Assembly (NCBI RefSeq): GCF_051106095.1
Contig: NC_135783.1
Span: 189,955,447-190,019,446, forward strand
DNA: 64,000 nucleotides
DNA from: Pogona vitticeps
Lineage: Eukaryota > Chordata > Lepidosauria > Squamata > Agamidae
Direction: 5' to 3'
The notes under the pieces are model-generated. The model did not search any database and had not been told where the DNA came from. It saw nothing but the letters and a program-made list of their open reading frames with translations. Shown one piece after another: positions 26,555 through 40,377 of this stretch. Made by a program: the position numbers and the translations under genes. Position 1 is the stretch's first letter, and each line of letters opens with the position of its first letter.

Positions 26555-26705
26555 ACTCTGAAGTGATTTACCATTCTCTTCTTCTGGGGGTGTTCTGGGA
26601 CCATGTAGTTTGTCCAAGGTCACATAGGCTGGCTGTTTTCCCGGGCGTCATAATGTGGAAGCAGACTCTAGACCACTGGCTCAAGTTGCTAAGTTATCCA
26701 GCTAG
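26555..26705 (-). repeat. tRNA-headed SINE, minus strand, fragment
   Basis: GAAGTGATTTACCATTCTCT, GTCCAAGGTCACATAGGCTG and CAAGTTGCTAAGTTATCCAG are the reverse of the body and head of the SINE seen at 46132. Diverged. Confidence 0.6.
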
Positions 26706-27739
<1,034 letters not shown>

Positions 27740-28089
27740 ATTGTAAAGACAGCCGTATTAAGATGGGGGTGCAACCAGTGTCTGTTTTATATTCATCTTG
27801 GAAGCCAGTTCAAACAAAACCAAATTAAACTTCATGTCAGTGTGTCTTAAGAAACATATGCCTAGTTAAACTTTTTCTTCTTTTTTAAAACTTTAAATAT
27901 TTATCCATATTATTTAGAAGTGGCGACAAATACAAGATTTAAAACACACATGCACCATTGCTCTAACCTTTCACAATTTATCAAAAGTATACTAATCTTT
28001 ACCAACAACACAGACAGAATGAGACTGTGCAGAAGTTAGAATACTTTCTTTCGAAGAGCTTTGTCCCACCTTTGTTTTCTCTACAAACA

Positions 28090-28096
28090 CCCCCCC

Positions 28097-28184
<88 letters not shown>
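28090..28184 (+). repeat. (CA)n(GA)n compound microsatellite
   Basis: A C-run is followed by CA dinucleotides and then about 60 bases of GA. Confidence 0.97.
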
Positions 28185-28186
<2 letters not shown>

Positions 28187-29082
28187 AAAAAAAAACCCAT
28201 TTCAGAGAGTATGGCTTTCTTTATTTTAGGCCTCTAGGCAGCTTTCATTGGTGAGTCATTTTTTCCATAATTGTTTCGCCCAAATCCAAAGGGAAACCAT
28301 GATCAGGGATGTTGAATTTCCCCAGTGATTGCCTCTATCTGTTCAGTTTGCTATTTAAAGGGTATCCAAAAACTTGGAATCAGGTCCTAATGTAAGGAGT
28401 TGCTATGAAATTACTGAACACAGGCTAGGGACGACACAGTCTCAAGGAGGCCTATATTTCTTCTGCCAATCTCTGCCAATATTTATCAGTCCTTTCCCTT
28501 CCCCACCACCCCATATACGTGATGCAGTAGATAAAGCATCACATCTTGTCCAGTATTTCTGCAAGGGTGTTTTGAGATTCTATGAACTTTGTCCTTCGGT
28601 GGCCATAATGAATAGAAGCTTAAGCCTTTTATAGTTACAATGGGGCTGATGTCCCTAGATCATTTTGCTCTTCTTTTCTCTCTCCCTCTCTTGAAAGCAC
28701 AAGGAGAAAAACAAAAAAGACACACAAAAATACGTACATCAGGGTGGACAATGCCTACTTTTTGTTTCAAGTGTGAGGGAAGGAACAGAAATGCCTGTGT
28801 GTCCCAAGGCCAGCTCTCCTGCCCGGAGGACAGCCCACCCTCTTGGCTGAGCTGTTGCTCTTTCTGAAGTCCCGACTTTGCGGGATGCATTTTAATTATT
28901 GGAAGCAGAGTGGTTATGTTTCAACAGACCTGTCTAAAAACTTACTCTGGCAGCGTTTTAAGAACTCCTGATTTTTAAAAATTTAAATTCTTTCGCTAAC
29001 TGCTCCTTACAATCAGCTCAACTGCGATTCAACAACCTCGTTTTCCCACCCAACCCTTCTGAACTTCCTATGGCTTCCCTAA
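28185..29082. other. Intron 1 stretch, no feature recognised
   Basis: No exon or named repeat supported. Confidence 0.4.
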
Positions 29083-29277
29083 TGATAATGACTATGTGTC
29101 GTCATGTCAAGTCCAACCCCTGGCCATATTTTCCAGGATTTTCGAGGCATGAAGTGCTCAGAAGGGGTTTGCCCTTCCCTCTTTCTCTTGGATCCTGGGA
29201 CCATGCATTTTGCAAGGGCTCAAAGGCTGGCTCTTCTCCCAAGAGGAACACAGCCCCTGGCTCCACAACCGCTTAGT
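29083..29277 (-). repeat. tRNA-headed SINE with Bov-B-like tail, minus strand
   Basis: It begins with the inverted tail ATGACTATGTGTCGTCATGT and continues through TTTTCCAGGATTTTCGAGGC and CCAAGAGGAACACAGCCCCT, with the head at the right end eroded. Confidence 0.65.
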
Positions 29278-30486
29278 TATCTGAATATATATGGACTGAA
29301 TATATATGTAAAAACACTTGCTGTTTTGTTTTCGGGTTTTTTTCCCCCAATATGTAAGGTTGTATGATAGATGGAGATGTGCCCACTGTAGTTAGCCTTA
29401 CTTCATTCCTTTACATTCTGAGTTTCAACCCCAGTATCTCCAGGCAGGGCTTGGAAAAATTCTAAACTGCCCAGTTACTGTAGTGTAGCTTTTCACCACT
29501 GTGGGTTGTCAGGTGTTGTCAGGTAGACAGCTCCCATCACTCCCAGCCAGAATGACCGATAGGCAGGACAAATGAGAGTTGCACGCCCAAGTTGGTAAGC
29601 AACTGGTATAGGTAATAGGGGACTGGGTGGACTGGTACAAAGCAAATTCACATGGTCAAGTAATTCGTTCTGGAGCCAAGAGTCAAGCCATCTTGGATTC
29701 TATAGCCAGGTGAACAAACATAAGGAGACTCCCCTTAATCATGAAGGACATCTACTGAATTGAAGCTGAAGTATTGTAGGTCCAAACAATGTTCTCTTGC
29801 AAAGAATCTTAACACTTCCTGTGTAAAAATTTCAACATTTTGTTTGTTGAGGATTACACATTTATATAGAAGCTGTATACCACTACCACCTCACTTAGTT
29901 TTTTTTCTGGCATGCTTTGGATTGTAACTGTGATAAAGATGCATGAATCCTCCAGTGGAAGATGAAACAGCCCTTGTAGTTTCTCAAGTGATAAAGAGTT
30001 CAAGCTAATGAAGGCATAGTATTTATCATTTGTTTAACAATGGTTTGATGCTGGTTTCAGACACTGGAGTAAGCTGAACCCCAGTCATAACTACGGTTAA
30101 TGTCTTAGCTAACATACACTTAATCCAGCAGTGGGAAGGTAGAGGTGAAGGGGAAATGGGAAGTGATTCTGAATCTTGTTCTTAACTGTATGAAGAAATC
30201 AGCAGAACAGATATCTGCACTAGTTCTCCAGTGCGAATGTGAATGGCAGTAAATTAACAATAACTGTTGCTGACAGCTCATAACTCATTAGTCTTGGGCT
30301 GCAGAACAGAGCAATTCCATAGGAAGTAAGTGATTGTTATTCGTTAAATCTACTGTGACAACAACAACAATTGACTTCCTTTACCTCATTACTCCAAGGA
30401 AAAATATTGATGTTTTTCACGTCTGTGCTTTGTTTGTTATCTCTATGCCATGTGAACTCTGAAATAAACACGTCATCTCTTTGCAG
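29278..30486. other. 3' end of intron 1, no repeat recognised
   Basis: The sequence is AT-rich and mostly unique in appearance. The acceptor is preceded by AACACGTCATCTCTTTGCAG, with a modest pyrimidine tract. A small AC-rich motif ACAACAACAACAATTG lies at 30358. Confidence 0.5.
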
Positions 30487-31290
30487 GAAGAAAACGAGAT
30501 CCCTGCCAGTGTGTTTGTGAAGGAGCCTGTTCCCAGTATTACCGATGGGAAGGAAGCACCGGTTGACGAGAACAAAACTTTGGAGGAAACTATGCACACT
30601 GTGGAGCTGTCCTCAGAGGATGAAGAACCTCACGATGAAGCTGCAAACGATAGCCTGGATGAGAAAATAGAGGAGTCAAGAGCTGAGAAGATCAAGAGGT
30701 CAAGCCTCAAGAAGGTAGATAGCCTGAAGAAAGCCTTTTCCCGCCAAAATATTGAGAAGAAGATGAACAAGTTTGGCACCAAGATTGTATCTGCTGAAAG
30801 GAGAGAGAAGATTAAAAAGTCTCTCACCCCGAACCACCAGAAGTCTTCCTCCTCAAAAAGTTCCTCTTTCAAGGTCTCTCCCCTGACGTTCAACGTGAAG
30901 AAAGTTCGTGATGGAGACACCTCCATGGAAACAGATGAAAAGCCAACAGAAGCTACGGGCAGCGAACACACCGCCAATGATGAAGAGACCTCTTTCACTG
31001 AGATTCATGCAGACCTGGTCCTTCCCAGTTCTCCAGTTGAAGAGGGAAAAGCTGTAGCCGACTCCCTGGAAAAAGAAACAGGAAGTGAAGAAGAAGTGGC
31101 AGTCAACAACAATATTGAGCTTGCAATTGTTGAAGAAGGTGATGACTACAGGGCTGATGACCACAAGGCTTCACTAGAAACCAGGCAGCCGCTTTACGAT
31201 GAAAGGAACCAATCGACCGGCGGGGAAGTGGAGCAGTCAGATGAAGAATCAAGCCAAGCTGCTGTCCTCCACGTAGACCAAACTGCATAA
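30487..31290 (+). CDS. CAVIN2: CAVIN2 exon 2 (cavin-2, residues 173-439 and stop)
   Basis: This is the second and last coding exon. It follows a TTTGCAG acceptor and continues in phase 0 with EENEIPASVFVKEP, as in mammalian cavin-2. Residues 200-236 are acidic (EETMHTVELSSEDEEPHDE), a cavin disordered region. Residues 236-284 are the basic helical region HR2 (RAEKIKRSSLKKVDSLKKAF, then SRQNIEKKMNKFGTKI and ERREKIKKSL), which in the family carries lipid-binding and membrane-targeting function; its SLKKVDSLKKAFS part also holds candidate basophilic kinase sites, and cavin-2 is a known PKC-binding protein. SPFKVSPLTF of mammals appears as SSFKVSPLTF near residues 298-306. The tail from about 315 is acidic and divergent and ends AAVLHVDQTA, close to the mammalian QPAVLQVHQTS. 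Total length is 439 aa against about 425 in human, with most of the gain in the N-terminal leader and tail. The reading frame is intact. Confidence 0.96.
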   Translation, partial: EENEIPASVFVKEPVPSITDGKEAPVDENKTLEETMHTVELSSEDEEPHDEAANDSLDEKIEESRAEKIKRSSLKKVDSLKKAFSRQNIEKKMNKFGTKIVSAERREKIKKSLTPNHQKSSSSKSSSFKVSPLTFNVKKVRDGDTSMETDEKPTEATGSEHTANDEETSFTEIHADLVLPSSPVEEGKAVADSLEKETGSEEEVAVNNNIELAIVEEGDDYRADDHKASLETRQPLYDERNQSTGGEVEQSDEESSQAAVLHVDQTA

Positions 31291-32629
31291 ATCATCTGAG
31301 CCTTTTGTGTTTCTAAGCACAAATGATCTTTTTTCCAGTTACACCAACAAGCCTGTTACACAACAAACCTGGGGTGGTAGCAAGATAAACAAAGACTGAT
31401 GCCCTGGCCACTTAAGAGTAGTCTGCTGGCATTTCATAAGCAACGTCTGTCTCTTTCTTCCACCATTCATCCCTCTCAATTCCTTTGCCCCTTCCTCCTA
31501 CTACTGAGAGTTGCTGCACCTATTTGTAAGAGGAAGGCGTTTTAAGGATCCATTGGAAGTTAACAAGGGGGTGGGGGTAGTTACTTTGCATATTTTATGG
31601 ATTTCATCTTCATATACCTCCACCACCACCCAAAGGAACCTTGAGAACAATCGTTTGATGAGGATGCTAAGAGTTCTGAAAAATACATCCCCACCCCAAC
31701 AAGAAGCTCTGCTTCTAAGATCCCATGCAAAAAAAAGGAGGACTGACCAACTATATGATCTCACCTTACACCAATGCAAGGCAATCCCAGGTACTGTGTT
31801 TATTCAGATACATTCCTCATATTTTTCTGAAGAATGCTGTTCAAGAGGAATCAAAGATGGGGGAACAACTCTCCTTTGGGGAAGAAAAAAAAAGACATTT
31901 AGCTGAAGCCCACTTTTGCCTGCTGACCCCAACAGATGATCTGATCTAGAGAGAACAAACTTGGAATCTCACCCATAGCCTCCTTGTGATTTAAATAATG
32001 GTTCTGCTGCTTGCTGCTTTTGAAATGCCAATCCATGGGCTATAATCGGTGTGCTTTTTTCCTCTGCAGGGGTTTATTTTTGTTGTTTTAGTTGTTTTCC
32101 TTTCTACAGAATGCTTCCCCTCCTGCTATTGATACGATGAAGCCCTCACAATGTGATCTGCTTCCTGAGGTGTCACCCCTGGGCCAGTGACCTGGAGTAT
32201 GTCATACTGAATCACTGAAAACCAGACCTTAACCCCAGCAGGGGATCACTACTTGAGGAGGCATTTATTTAAAAGAAAATTCTTTTTGCCATGTAAATTG
32301 ATGTGGCAAAGAAGGAGGAGGCTGAACCATATGGAGAAGTAATACAATGGCTGAGTCTTAGATGGTTTACTTTACTTGAGGTTACTGGATTGTCAGCTCA
32401 CTCGGGACCATGTTGATCATATTTTGGGCTTCATTACCACCTTATACTATATCATTGGGCCCTCCTCCATTCTTTTCCAGAGGAGATTTGGTTTGGTTTG
32501 TCTTTCAGAAAAGGCTCTAGCCTTACTAGAACTGCAGTGCAATCCCGTAGCATGACAGCTGAGAAGTAAGTCTCACTGAGTTTCGTAGGGCTTCTTTCCA
32601 GGTAAATGGATTGCAGCCTTAGTGAATTA

Positions 32630-32705
32630 ATGAAGAACTGAAAACCCTGGAAAGGGTCACCATAAGTCAGGATTGACTTGACGGCACATGATTATTATTA
32701 TTAAT
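32630..32705 (+). repeat. SINE 3' tail fragment (Bov-B-like)
   Basis: AAAACCCTGGAAAGGGTCAC, CATAAGTCAGGATTGACTTG and ACGGCACATG, then ATT repeats, form a clean copy of the Bov-B-like SINE tail without its head. Confidence 0.8.
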
Positions 32706-32864
32706 TAATTGATTGGGTGTAGTATATTGAGGACCAGTTAGAATCAAGGCCTTCTTCACATGCACTCCATAATAATGGTGAAATGATGGCTTGGTGTGGT
32801 TGTGCATGTATGATAAGATACACATCTGCTTGTACACATGAGAATCTGCAAGAGCAAGCCGTTG

Positions 32865-32997
32865 TGGTCCTCCAGATGTTCCAAGACTGCAGGATGCAAC
32901 ATAGCTTGCTATTGGGCGTGCTGGCTCAGGCTGATGGGAGCTGCAGTCCAACATCTGGAGGACTGCATGTTGCCCACCCTCTGCTCTAGGGTTTGAA
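32865..32997. mobile_element. hAT-like MITE, CCTCCAGATGTT variant
   Basis: GGTCCTCCAGATGTTCCAAG and CAACATCTGGAGGACTGCAT are inverted, with GATGGGAGCTGCAGTCCAAC between. The end TTGCCCACCCTCTG is plausible. Target duplications were not found. Confidence 0.65.
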
Positions 32998-33719
32998 GTC
33001 TGAACTTTAGGATGGCTAGAGAAGGTGATCTAGGGCGTCGTGGCCTTCCAGTTCTTATTGGTCTCCAGCCCAGTGGTCAAGGAGATTTGGGAGTTGTGGT
33101 TTAGCATCCAGAGGGCTACAGCTTCTCATAAATTTTCTTGGGGAACATACAGTGGGAGGAAGTTCTCCCAGTGCGTATCTGCGTTACTTAGGAATTTTTC
33201 CAATTGAGTGAAAAGGTGCCACTCTGGGAATGCTTGTCTCATGTGAATATTGTACTGTATCGTATTCAGCTCATGTTGCCACTTTTCCACAGGGGAACGG
33301 TTGTGGACAGTAATGTTGGACCTAGTGGTAAGTGTGAGATGAGGGAGGCTTTTGATCAAGAAAACAAGTTGGCCGTGTGTATAAACTTAGCACAGTCTAC
33401 ATACCCTTTGTAGTTTAGTTTGCCTTTTTTTGTTTCTAGTGTACTGGTTCAATAATTAATGTATATACACATATATATTTTATTTTGCTCTATTTTAAGA
33501 GAAAACAGTTTTTAAAAAAAAATGCTGTTTGCTTAGTAAAAACAACTATGTTTCAAATGGCATGAGGGAGATATACATATTATAATCTAATCTAAGCAAG
33601 TAATAGAAAGAATAATCAAACAGATTTGTATACGCACCCTACTATTGTATTTAAAAGTGCAATCCGCAAAACTGCTTGAAATATAGCAATATAAACGAAT
33701 ACAACTAAAGAGAATATAC

Positions 33720-33725
33720 AATAAA
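33720..33725 (+). promoter_or_regulatory. Candidate poly(A) signal AATAAA for CAVIN2
   Basis: This is the first canonical AATAAA after the stop at 31290, giving a 3' UTR of about 2.4 kb. A GT/G-containing stretch (GGAGGGAGTTGAATAGTG) follows at 33731-33749. Variant hexamers occur earlier, so a shorter UTR is possible. The inferred UTR includes a SINE tail at 32630-32705 and a hAT-like fragment at 32865-32997. Confidence 0.3.
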
Positions 33726-33754
33726 ATTACAGGAGGGAGTTGAATAGTGACATT

Positions 33755-33966
33755 TTATCAAACAAATTAATGCAGATTTAAATAATAAAGGTAAACTCTT
33801 TTGGAAAGATACATTGCCATTCGACACCTATCCAACATTACAAAGGATATATATACAATTACTTTTCAATATATCCTTTGTAATGTTGGATAGGTGTCGA
33901 ATGGCAATGTATCTTTCCAAAAGATTTTACCTTTATTATTTAAGTCTGCATTAATTTGTTTGGTAA
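33755..33966. repeat. Near-perfect inverted repeat, arms of 98 bases
   Basis: The left arm 33755-33852 is the reverse complement of 33869-33966 with about four mismatches, and the loop is 16 bases. The inner part (GGAAAGATACATTGCCATTC to CCAACATTACAAAGGATAT) is identical in both arms. The right arm abuts an AT repeat. It begins 30 bases after the candidate AATAAA. Confidence 0.95.
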
Positions 33967-35220
33967 TATATATATATATTAGAGAAGATGGCCCCAATCT
34001 GTCTTAAAGTACTGTAATGTGAACCTTAAGCCTATGAGTTTTATGAGACCTGAGTGAACATGACTGATGATATTGGTAAATATAGAATGCTGAAAAATAT
34101 TGGAGAATATGCATGAACCTGTATGGATGTGGCAAATGCACATCAACATGAAGTAACCTTGGTGAATGCTGACAATATCCATGGCAGGATAGGCCAGGGA
34201 ATTTGGAGAATGACCATACTATTCACCAGATGTGTGGGGGATAGTTATTTGCTTACAATTTTTCCCCACATTCTGAACATTCAGAGAGATTGGTAGGTTT
34301 TATGTTCAGATAGACAATATTATAAGTGGGCAGAATGTTTTTCCTTTTTCCAGCTAGTGAGATCAGAATATGGTCATCAATGCTGTATCTTTTTTTAAAA
34401 GTTGTATGCTTTGAATTATAAATTATAATGAGCATGACCTACCGATGGTTTCTGTGCTCACCCGATGTGAAATCTGCTCGGGCACAGCTTTCGTCCCCTT
34501 TTGCAGGGCTTTGGACTGAGGTGTTGTTCCCAGTGGACAGTGTGGGGTCTTGCATCCCCATTCCTTTTGCATCGTGAAATGCATATGGGACTTTGCAATG
34601 ATATAGCATTCATATTTTTCTGGAAATATCACACTTCTCAACCAAAATCTGGATGACTTCAGAGGCTAGATCATACTTCTCCATTTAATTTTGTTTGGAT
34701 TGTTTATTCCACTTAATTACACATGTAAACCAGCAGCAAACTTAAGTGCCTTACAATCTTATTCTATTTGTATCTTCTTTATTCCTCCTTGTAACACTGA
34801 TAAATCAGCTTTTTACATAATATTGCACTAAAGCCATCCTTTTGCTCCAACTATATAGAACCACAATTTAAGAAAGTATTCTAAGAAAATCTATCTGAGG
34901 CAGGGAAGTGGTGAACTTCATACAGGCACTTTTCCTGTCACTGGATGTTGGGTCAGAGTTGTTTTCTAAGCAAGACTATGGACCGCTAAACTTCTTCTAC
35001 AACCTACATTATAATAAGAGAGTTAACAGCCAGTAGAAATAACTGCGATATAATCCACACATGCATCTTATTTTTTCATTTAACAGCAAATGCCTGTTAC
35101 TAACTCCAAATGTGATCAAGTAAATAAAAATCAGATTGAATTAAGTGATGTTTGTCTGGACAGACTTCTTGCAGAAGTTGGCAAGGAAACCTTTCAGTGT
35201 GTAAACAGAAACAGAACACA
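33967..35220. other. Intergenic stretch, no feature recognised
   Basis: AT-rich sequence without a supported exon or repeat. Confidence 0.4.
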
Positions 35221-35315
35221 CAACAAAATAAAAGTGGCACCTTTCAGGCTTAACATATTTATTGTAGAGAGCGCTTTCAAGGCTTATAGTTGACTACTAC
35301 TTCAGACATAATGTG
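35221..35315 (-). repeat. Dispersed repeat of unknown class
   Basis: AAAGTGGCACCTTTCAGGCT, then GCTTTCAAGGCTTATAGTTG and ACTACTTCAGACATAATG, is the reverse of a dispersed amniote sequence (minus strand CTGAAGTAGTAGTCAACTAT). A + strand relative is at about 41262-41325. Confidence 0.5.
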
Positions 35316-38300
35316 GATGGCACTCCCCAAAAGCCCAGAGAAAAATAAATTTGTAAGCTGTAAATGTGCCGTAATTAAACATCCAATAAACAAACAAAAA
35401 ATAAACCCTAAAGGGTCATCAACACAAAACACACACACACACACAAAGAATGTACCCCAGCCCACCCTAGTAACAGAAGCATTTTACTTTCATGGAGCCT
35501 CAGTCCCCTTCCAAAATTATAGATTCCTTTGACCCTTCTCTTTCACCAGCTCAAAGTCAATAAACATTCCCCATATGTCTAAAAATACAGAGCTCTCCTA
35601 TTCTTACCCTCTTTTTTTGTTTCTGAATTGTGTGGAAGTTTATCAGTAATTCCTATATCCCAAAATCCCCTGTATCATTCCCTTAACAAAATATTACATA
35701 CTGTTTTCCAATTCTTTGGTGATAAGTAATCTCACTGCTGCTAACAGATTGGTCACTAATTCTCTAACTGCCCAATTTTACTTTGGTTCTCTTTCTGGTT
35801 TTGCTGAAACCAAATAGCTCGGCTACCTCTCCGAAAATATTGATGGGATAATAAGCCCAAAGAAGATGTAATATCCTTGAATTTAACTTGCGGATTAAAG
35901 ATCGCAGACAGAATAGAATTCGTAGTGGAGGGGCTGATGACAAAAACACAGCAGAACTGGAAGTGAGAGCATTACCCACAGCTGGCCTGTGATGCAGCAG
36001 AATTCTAAATTTTTTTAATGAGCACCCTCTTCTCCCTGTAGCACAACCTGCTTAAAATGTTGGTGTGCCTCATCCAAAATATCTTACTAATGCAAATAGC
36101 CACATCAATGGAGGGGTCCCTTGAAGACCACTGAAGGACTCAGGAAAAGATTCTCTCCCTCCTCATCCTGGAGCATTTTCAGGACCATTCTCTCGTCTGA
36201 GGCTAAGTGCATTTTTAAAATAACTGTTTTAAATACAAAGAATTGTGTTTTAATGTCACATTCATTTTAGGCTTTTGTCTAACCATGGAGACTCATGTGC
36301 TGAAACAGACCTCCACTTGCACCGCTTGTACATGCACATTTGCACACACCCCTGGTAGCTTTTCCTACAAGGATGTCCAAAGCACTTACTTGTCTGGCAA
36401 ACACTGGGGGGGGGGGGAGAGGCCACTTGGTCAACAGCACCTGAGGAAATGGCAAGACGGGAACAAATTTGTACCCTCTCATTTCTACTCTAGCTGCTAG
36501 GCTTCTTTAAAAAAATCTCTCCTCAAAGCCTTTTCTTTCCAGGGGAAACAAAACCATGAATCGGGAAAACCGGTATGGTTAGTGTTACATGAGAGCCCCG
36601 GAGACCCCCTCAGGCGCTAAACTGACTGACCCTCAGCCACTTGTCAGTCTAACCTTCCTCACAGGGCTCTTGTGTGGATGAAATGGGAGTTGAGAACGAC
36701 CATGTGCTCTCTTTAAGTTCCTTAAAGAAAGGAAATTAAGAATGGGGTTCTATTGCTGTAGCTGCTGTTCACTCCTAATGGCACACCCTGAGAGACACCC
36801 TTGGGCTTGTGTTCCATCTATCTCTGCTCCTTTTTGTCTGCTTAAAGGAGGGGGGGAAACCCATTAAAGTTACTCTTACAGAATCAGAACACCACTTGCG
36901 GATGTTAACACTCGCCCAGCACCTTGCCCGCTCCAGCGCCTTTGATTATTCTTCATGTGTTTATATTGTGTTGACTTTTAAAATGGTATCTTAAAGAGAT
37001 CTACAGGTGGAACCACAAACAGAAATGGATTGAAGAGGACAGTCTGTTTCCTCGCCCAGATACACTTGTGTCGTCCGGAGTGCCACATAGTCTTTAGAAA
37101 GCTGAGTTTTACTGACAGGTCAAAGCATGTATGTTTAACCTTCATGGGATAGCTGTCAACTTCCAGCAGCCCTTTGAGCACTTGCCCAGGCATTGAAAAT
37201 CATGTGTGCATTTCACTCTCAGCCATGCCTGTATTTCTTTTAAGTCCCTACAAGTTTCAAACCAAACAATGTTACAATGAGAGAAATGCTACTCGGTGGG
37301 CCTATTTTCTGTGGCTTTTCCTAGATTCTTGAAATGAAAAATGGGCTCTGGATTTCAAGAGTACCTATATGATATTAAAATTAATTTACAGTACTATAAA
37401 TTAAAAAGGGTTCTGTTGCAGTCAAACGACAAGAATCATCAGGTGCTTCCAGACTGAAAAATAAAAAATAAAATTGAAACAGCAAAGTGGAATTAACAAT
37501 AAAAATGTCCTGAGCTTTCTAAGTGGCCACCCAGCACCATATCTCTCCAGTCCCACAGAATCTGGCTTCTGAGTGCAGCATCTGTGTCCCAAAGTATTAA
37601 TAAAACCATCTACATTCAGATTGGGAGGTACAGGTGTCGATACCAAAGCTACATACTCTTCAATCTCCTATCCCGTAGCCTCCCAGCCTGACATTTCCCA
37701 GTTACAGACAACATAGTGAGAATTGGATTATACATTTCAGATAAATTGCCTGAGTCTCCAGGTCACTCCAAATCACAAATGTAGTTTGGGGAGGATTTCT
37801 ATTTGATATCATGTGCTCCAGAAGTGACCCATTTTGATTCAGACATCTCCTGAAATCTTTCCAAACCAGCCCCCATTACCCCTCCTTGTGCTGTACTTTT
37901 CATTAAAAAAAAAAAAATGAATGGATAGAAAAGACCAGTCAAGCGTTCAACTCGTAACATTCAGCCACAGAATACAGTCCAGAAAAAAGGCTCTACTGCT
38001 TGTTTCCACTGTATGAACAGGTATTGTATCAAAAGCATTTTAGTGTGGGAACATCTGTACACCTTTTCTTCTGCTTTGTAACAAATTGCTCCTTAGAACA
38101 GTTGTACTGGCATGTGACTCCTTTCTCTCTCTCTCTCTGTCACTTACTCACTTTCTGCCTTGGACAATAAAAAGGATCTCTTGCCATCCAGGAAAGAATG
38201 ATAAGGAATACCCAATCAATACCATACGTCTGGGTGGCCATTCACATGCTTTTCCCATTCCTCCCCCCCCCCAAAAAAAAGCAGCAGAGGACATGGATTT

Positions 38301-40199
38301 GCATCTCATTACATATGTTAGTTGCTCTTGTAGATGCGCGTTGAGAAATAATGGCTATAATTTGAACACATACGCAATACATTTCGCCATTCCTGGGAGG
38401 ACCATACGCACCAACTTCTGTGTCTCCGACCCTGTCCAGTCTTGCTGGCTGATCACTCATTACTGATGAGTAACATTAAGTTCTCCTGACTTTGATCCTT
38501 CAGCTTTAAACTAGACTTGTTCTGGGCAGCCCTTCGAACTGAGAATGCCTTTCAACGGGGGGGGGGACTGTCATTTCTGAAATGGCCCCATGGCCACATT
38601 ACATGTGGGAGAAGAAGGAGAACCCTGGCAGCCCACGGTGGAAGCAGGGAGGGGAAAATCATCTGCAACCTTGGATGGGGTGGGAGACTTCCTTGGTTTG
38701 GATCACGGGCGGACTCTGAGTAGAAGCAATGGCCTGGTCGTGAACTGAACTATGTTATTCCAGCTGCTTTGGAGTTTCTTGTAGACTGAAATGCATCAGC
38801 ATGATAAAAGGAAGATGGCTTTGGGGTTTTCCGCATATCCAGCCATCCTTTCTCTTGTGGCTTTTGCACCAGAATCAAAGCCCAGGCAGAACTGGTGCCT
38901 CCTTTTTTTAAAATAAACCAGTCCTAAATATACTGGGAGGAAGGGGAAATGCTGATAAAATTATTCTGCATAAGATCATACAGCTTCTTTTGAAACAGAC
39001 ATTTCACTGTTGGAAGAAAGGTGGAGGAAAAGGGAACAGGGCAGAGGCCAGAAAGGAAAGAGTTGCTAAAGACCTGTGCAAATGAACTTTATCAGCCCTT
39101 ACAACATGGTGATAAAAGGCATGCTTGCATTTTATTTTATTTTATTTTGCAAGTGGAAGGCAAATTATGACAACATATGTTACGGGCAAGGCTACAGCTA
39201 TTATAAGTCATGCCCAAGGGGGTGTAACGGGTACAGTTGAAAGTGGAGGAACACAACTATAGAACACATATGAGTTATTTTATAGGCCACATGTGCTCAA
39301 AGTGAGGAGTGAACACGTTGGAATCGGTGGCAGAGCCTCCGGTAACTCTTGTCGCTTTTCCTTTAACTATAAGGCGATGTAAAAGCACGTCTAGTCCCCA
39401 GCCTGGTATGTGGTGTTGCGATCCGGCCAAGCACCCAGGACAGGCCAAGCCACACTACACTTTCCTAATCTTTTTATGTTCAGTTCATCAGCACAAAGAA
39501 AAAGCTTCAGTTTTGTCAGCAAAGCCCAGCTGACACTGCGGCGGAAACGCAAGCTTTATCCTCAGCTGTCTCTAGCTTGTCTGGCGACATTTCAGACTCA
39601 ATTCTTATCCCTAGGGCTTTTTGTAATGGCGATTAAGTTACAAAGAAGGAAGGAAATTGGTTTGTTGTTTAAAAATTTTTTATTCAAGGAGGTCATTGAA
39701 ATAATACGAGGTGCTGGGCTCCAAACTCTCTTCTGCTCCTCCTCCTAGTTGACCTTCTGAAGGCATCTGGGTGGATCAGATAAGAAACAGCACGGTGGAC
39801 TTGATGGGCAGTGGTCTGATCTAGCACAGGTCTTAAGCATTTTACCTGCAGCCATGTAGACATAATTACTGACCAAAATCCTCTTCATGCAAATTTACTT
39901 GGTGGAAGCTAATTTGATTTAAATTAGTTTAAAACTTCCTATTTTAGGTTCCGAGGCTCCTTGGGGTTTCCTTTTGCCCTGGAGAAGCCTTTGTGAGCCT
40001 CTGGATGGAGAAAAGGAATCTCTAATACCCCCAAATCACCACCGAGTTGCTGCCAGGAGTCTCAATCCTGGAGGTGGAAACCCAGCGCCAAATTTTGATG
40101 CTTAAAGATTCCCTCTGCTCCCTGAGCCCCAAAGCTCCCAAAGGCTTCCTCAGGGGAAGATGGAGGCCTAGGGAGCCTCACAGCATAAAAGGCAGATAT
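35316..40199. other. Intergenic stretch, mostly unassigned
   Basis: A SINE-like segment lies at 36590-36755 (TCAGCCACTTGTCAGTCTAA, TTCCTCACAGGGCTCTTGTG). Poly-G or poly-C runs occur at 36403 and 38258. A fragment at 39765-39835 (GATGGGCAGTGGTCTGATCT) resembles the SINE at 22830. No exon of a flanking gene was recognised. Confidence 0.4.
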
Positions 40200-40377
40200 T
40201 TTTGTGTTCTGTGCCACAAAGTCCGAACCGATTTATAGCGACTTTAATAGGGCTTTCAAGGCAAGTGAGGTATTTAAGGAGCGGTTTGACCTGCTCCCCC
40301 AGTGAGTTTCCATGACTTATAGCAGAAATTTGAACCGTGTTCTCCACAGTCCTAGTCCAACACTCCATCCACTACAC
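40200..40377 (-). repeat. Sauria-type SINE, minus strand (tail and body)
   Basis: Minus strand: GTGTAGTGGATGGAGTGTTG and GACTAGGACTGTGGAGAACA at the head, AAACTCACTGGGGGAGCAGG in the body, and TATAAATCGGTTCGGACTTT in the tail. The copy is interrupted by the hAT-like MITE 40378-40635 and its head resumes at 40636-40652 (CACTACACCACACTG). Confidence 0.85.

Larger units (their letters stand above)
31291..33745 (+). other. Probable CAVIN2 3' UTR and proximal flank
   Basis: No coding potential is convincing here; a 131-codon frame at 31511-31906 resembles no protein I know. The stretch is moderately AT-rich and mostly non-repetitive from 31291 to about 32600, which fits a 3' UTR. The end of the transcript cannot be proved from sequence alone. 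Confidence 0.45.

Noticed and set aside
31511-31906. 131-codon frame after the CAVIN2 stop
   Set aside because: It lies in the probable 3' UTR and has no recognisable domain.
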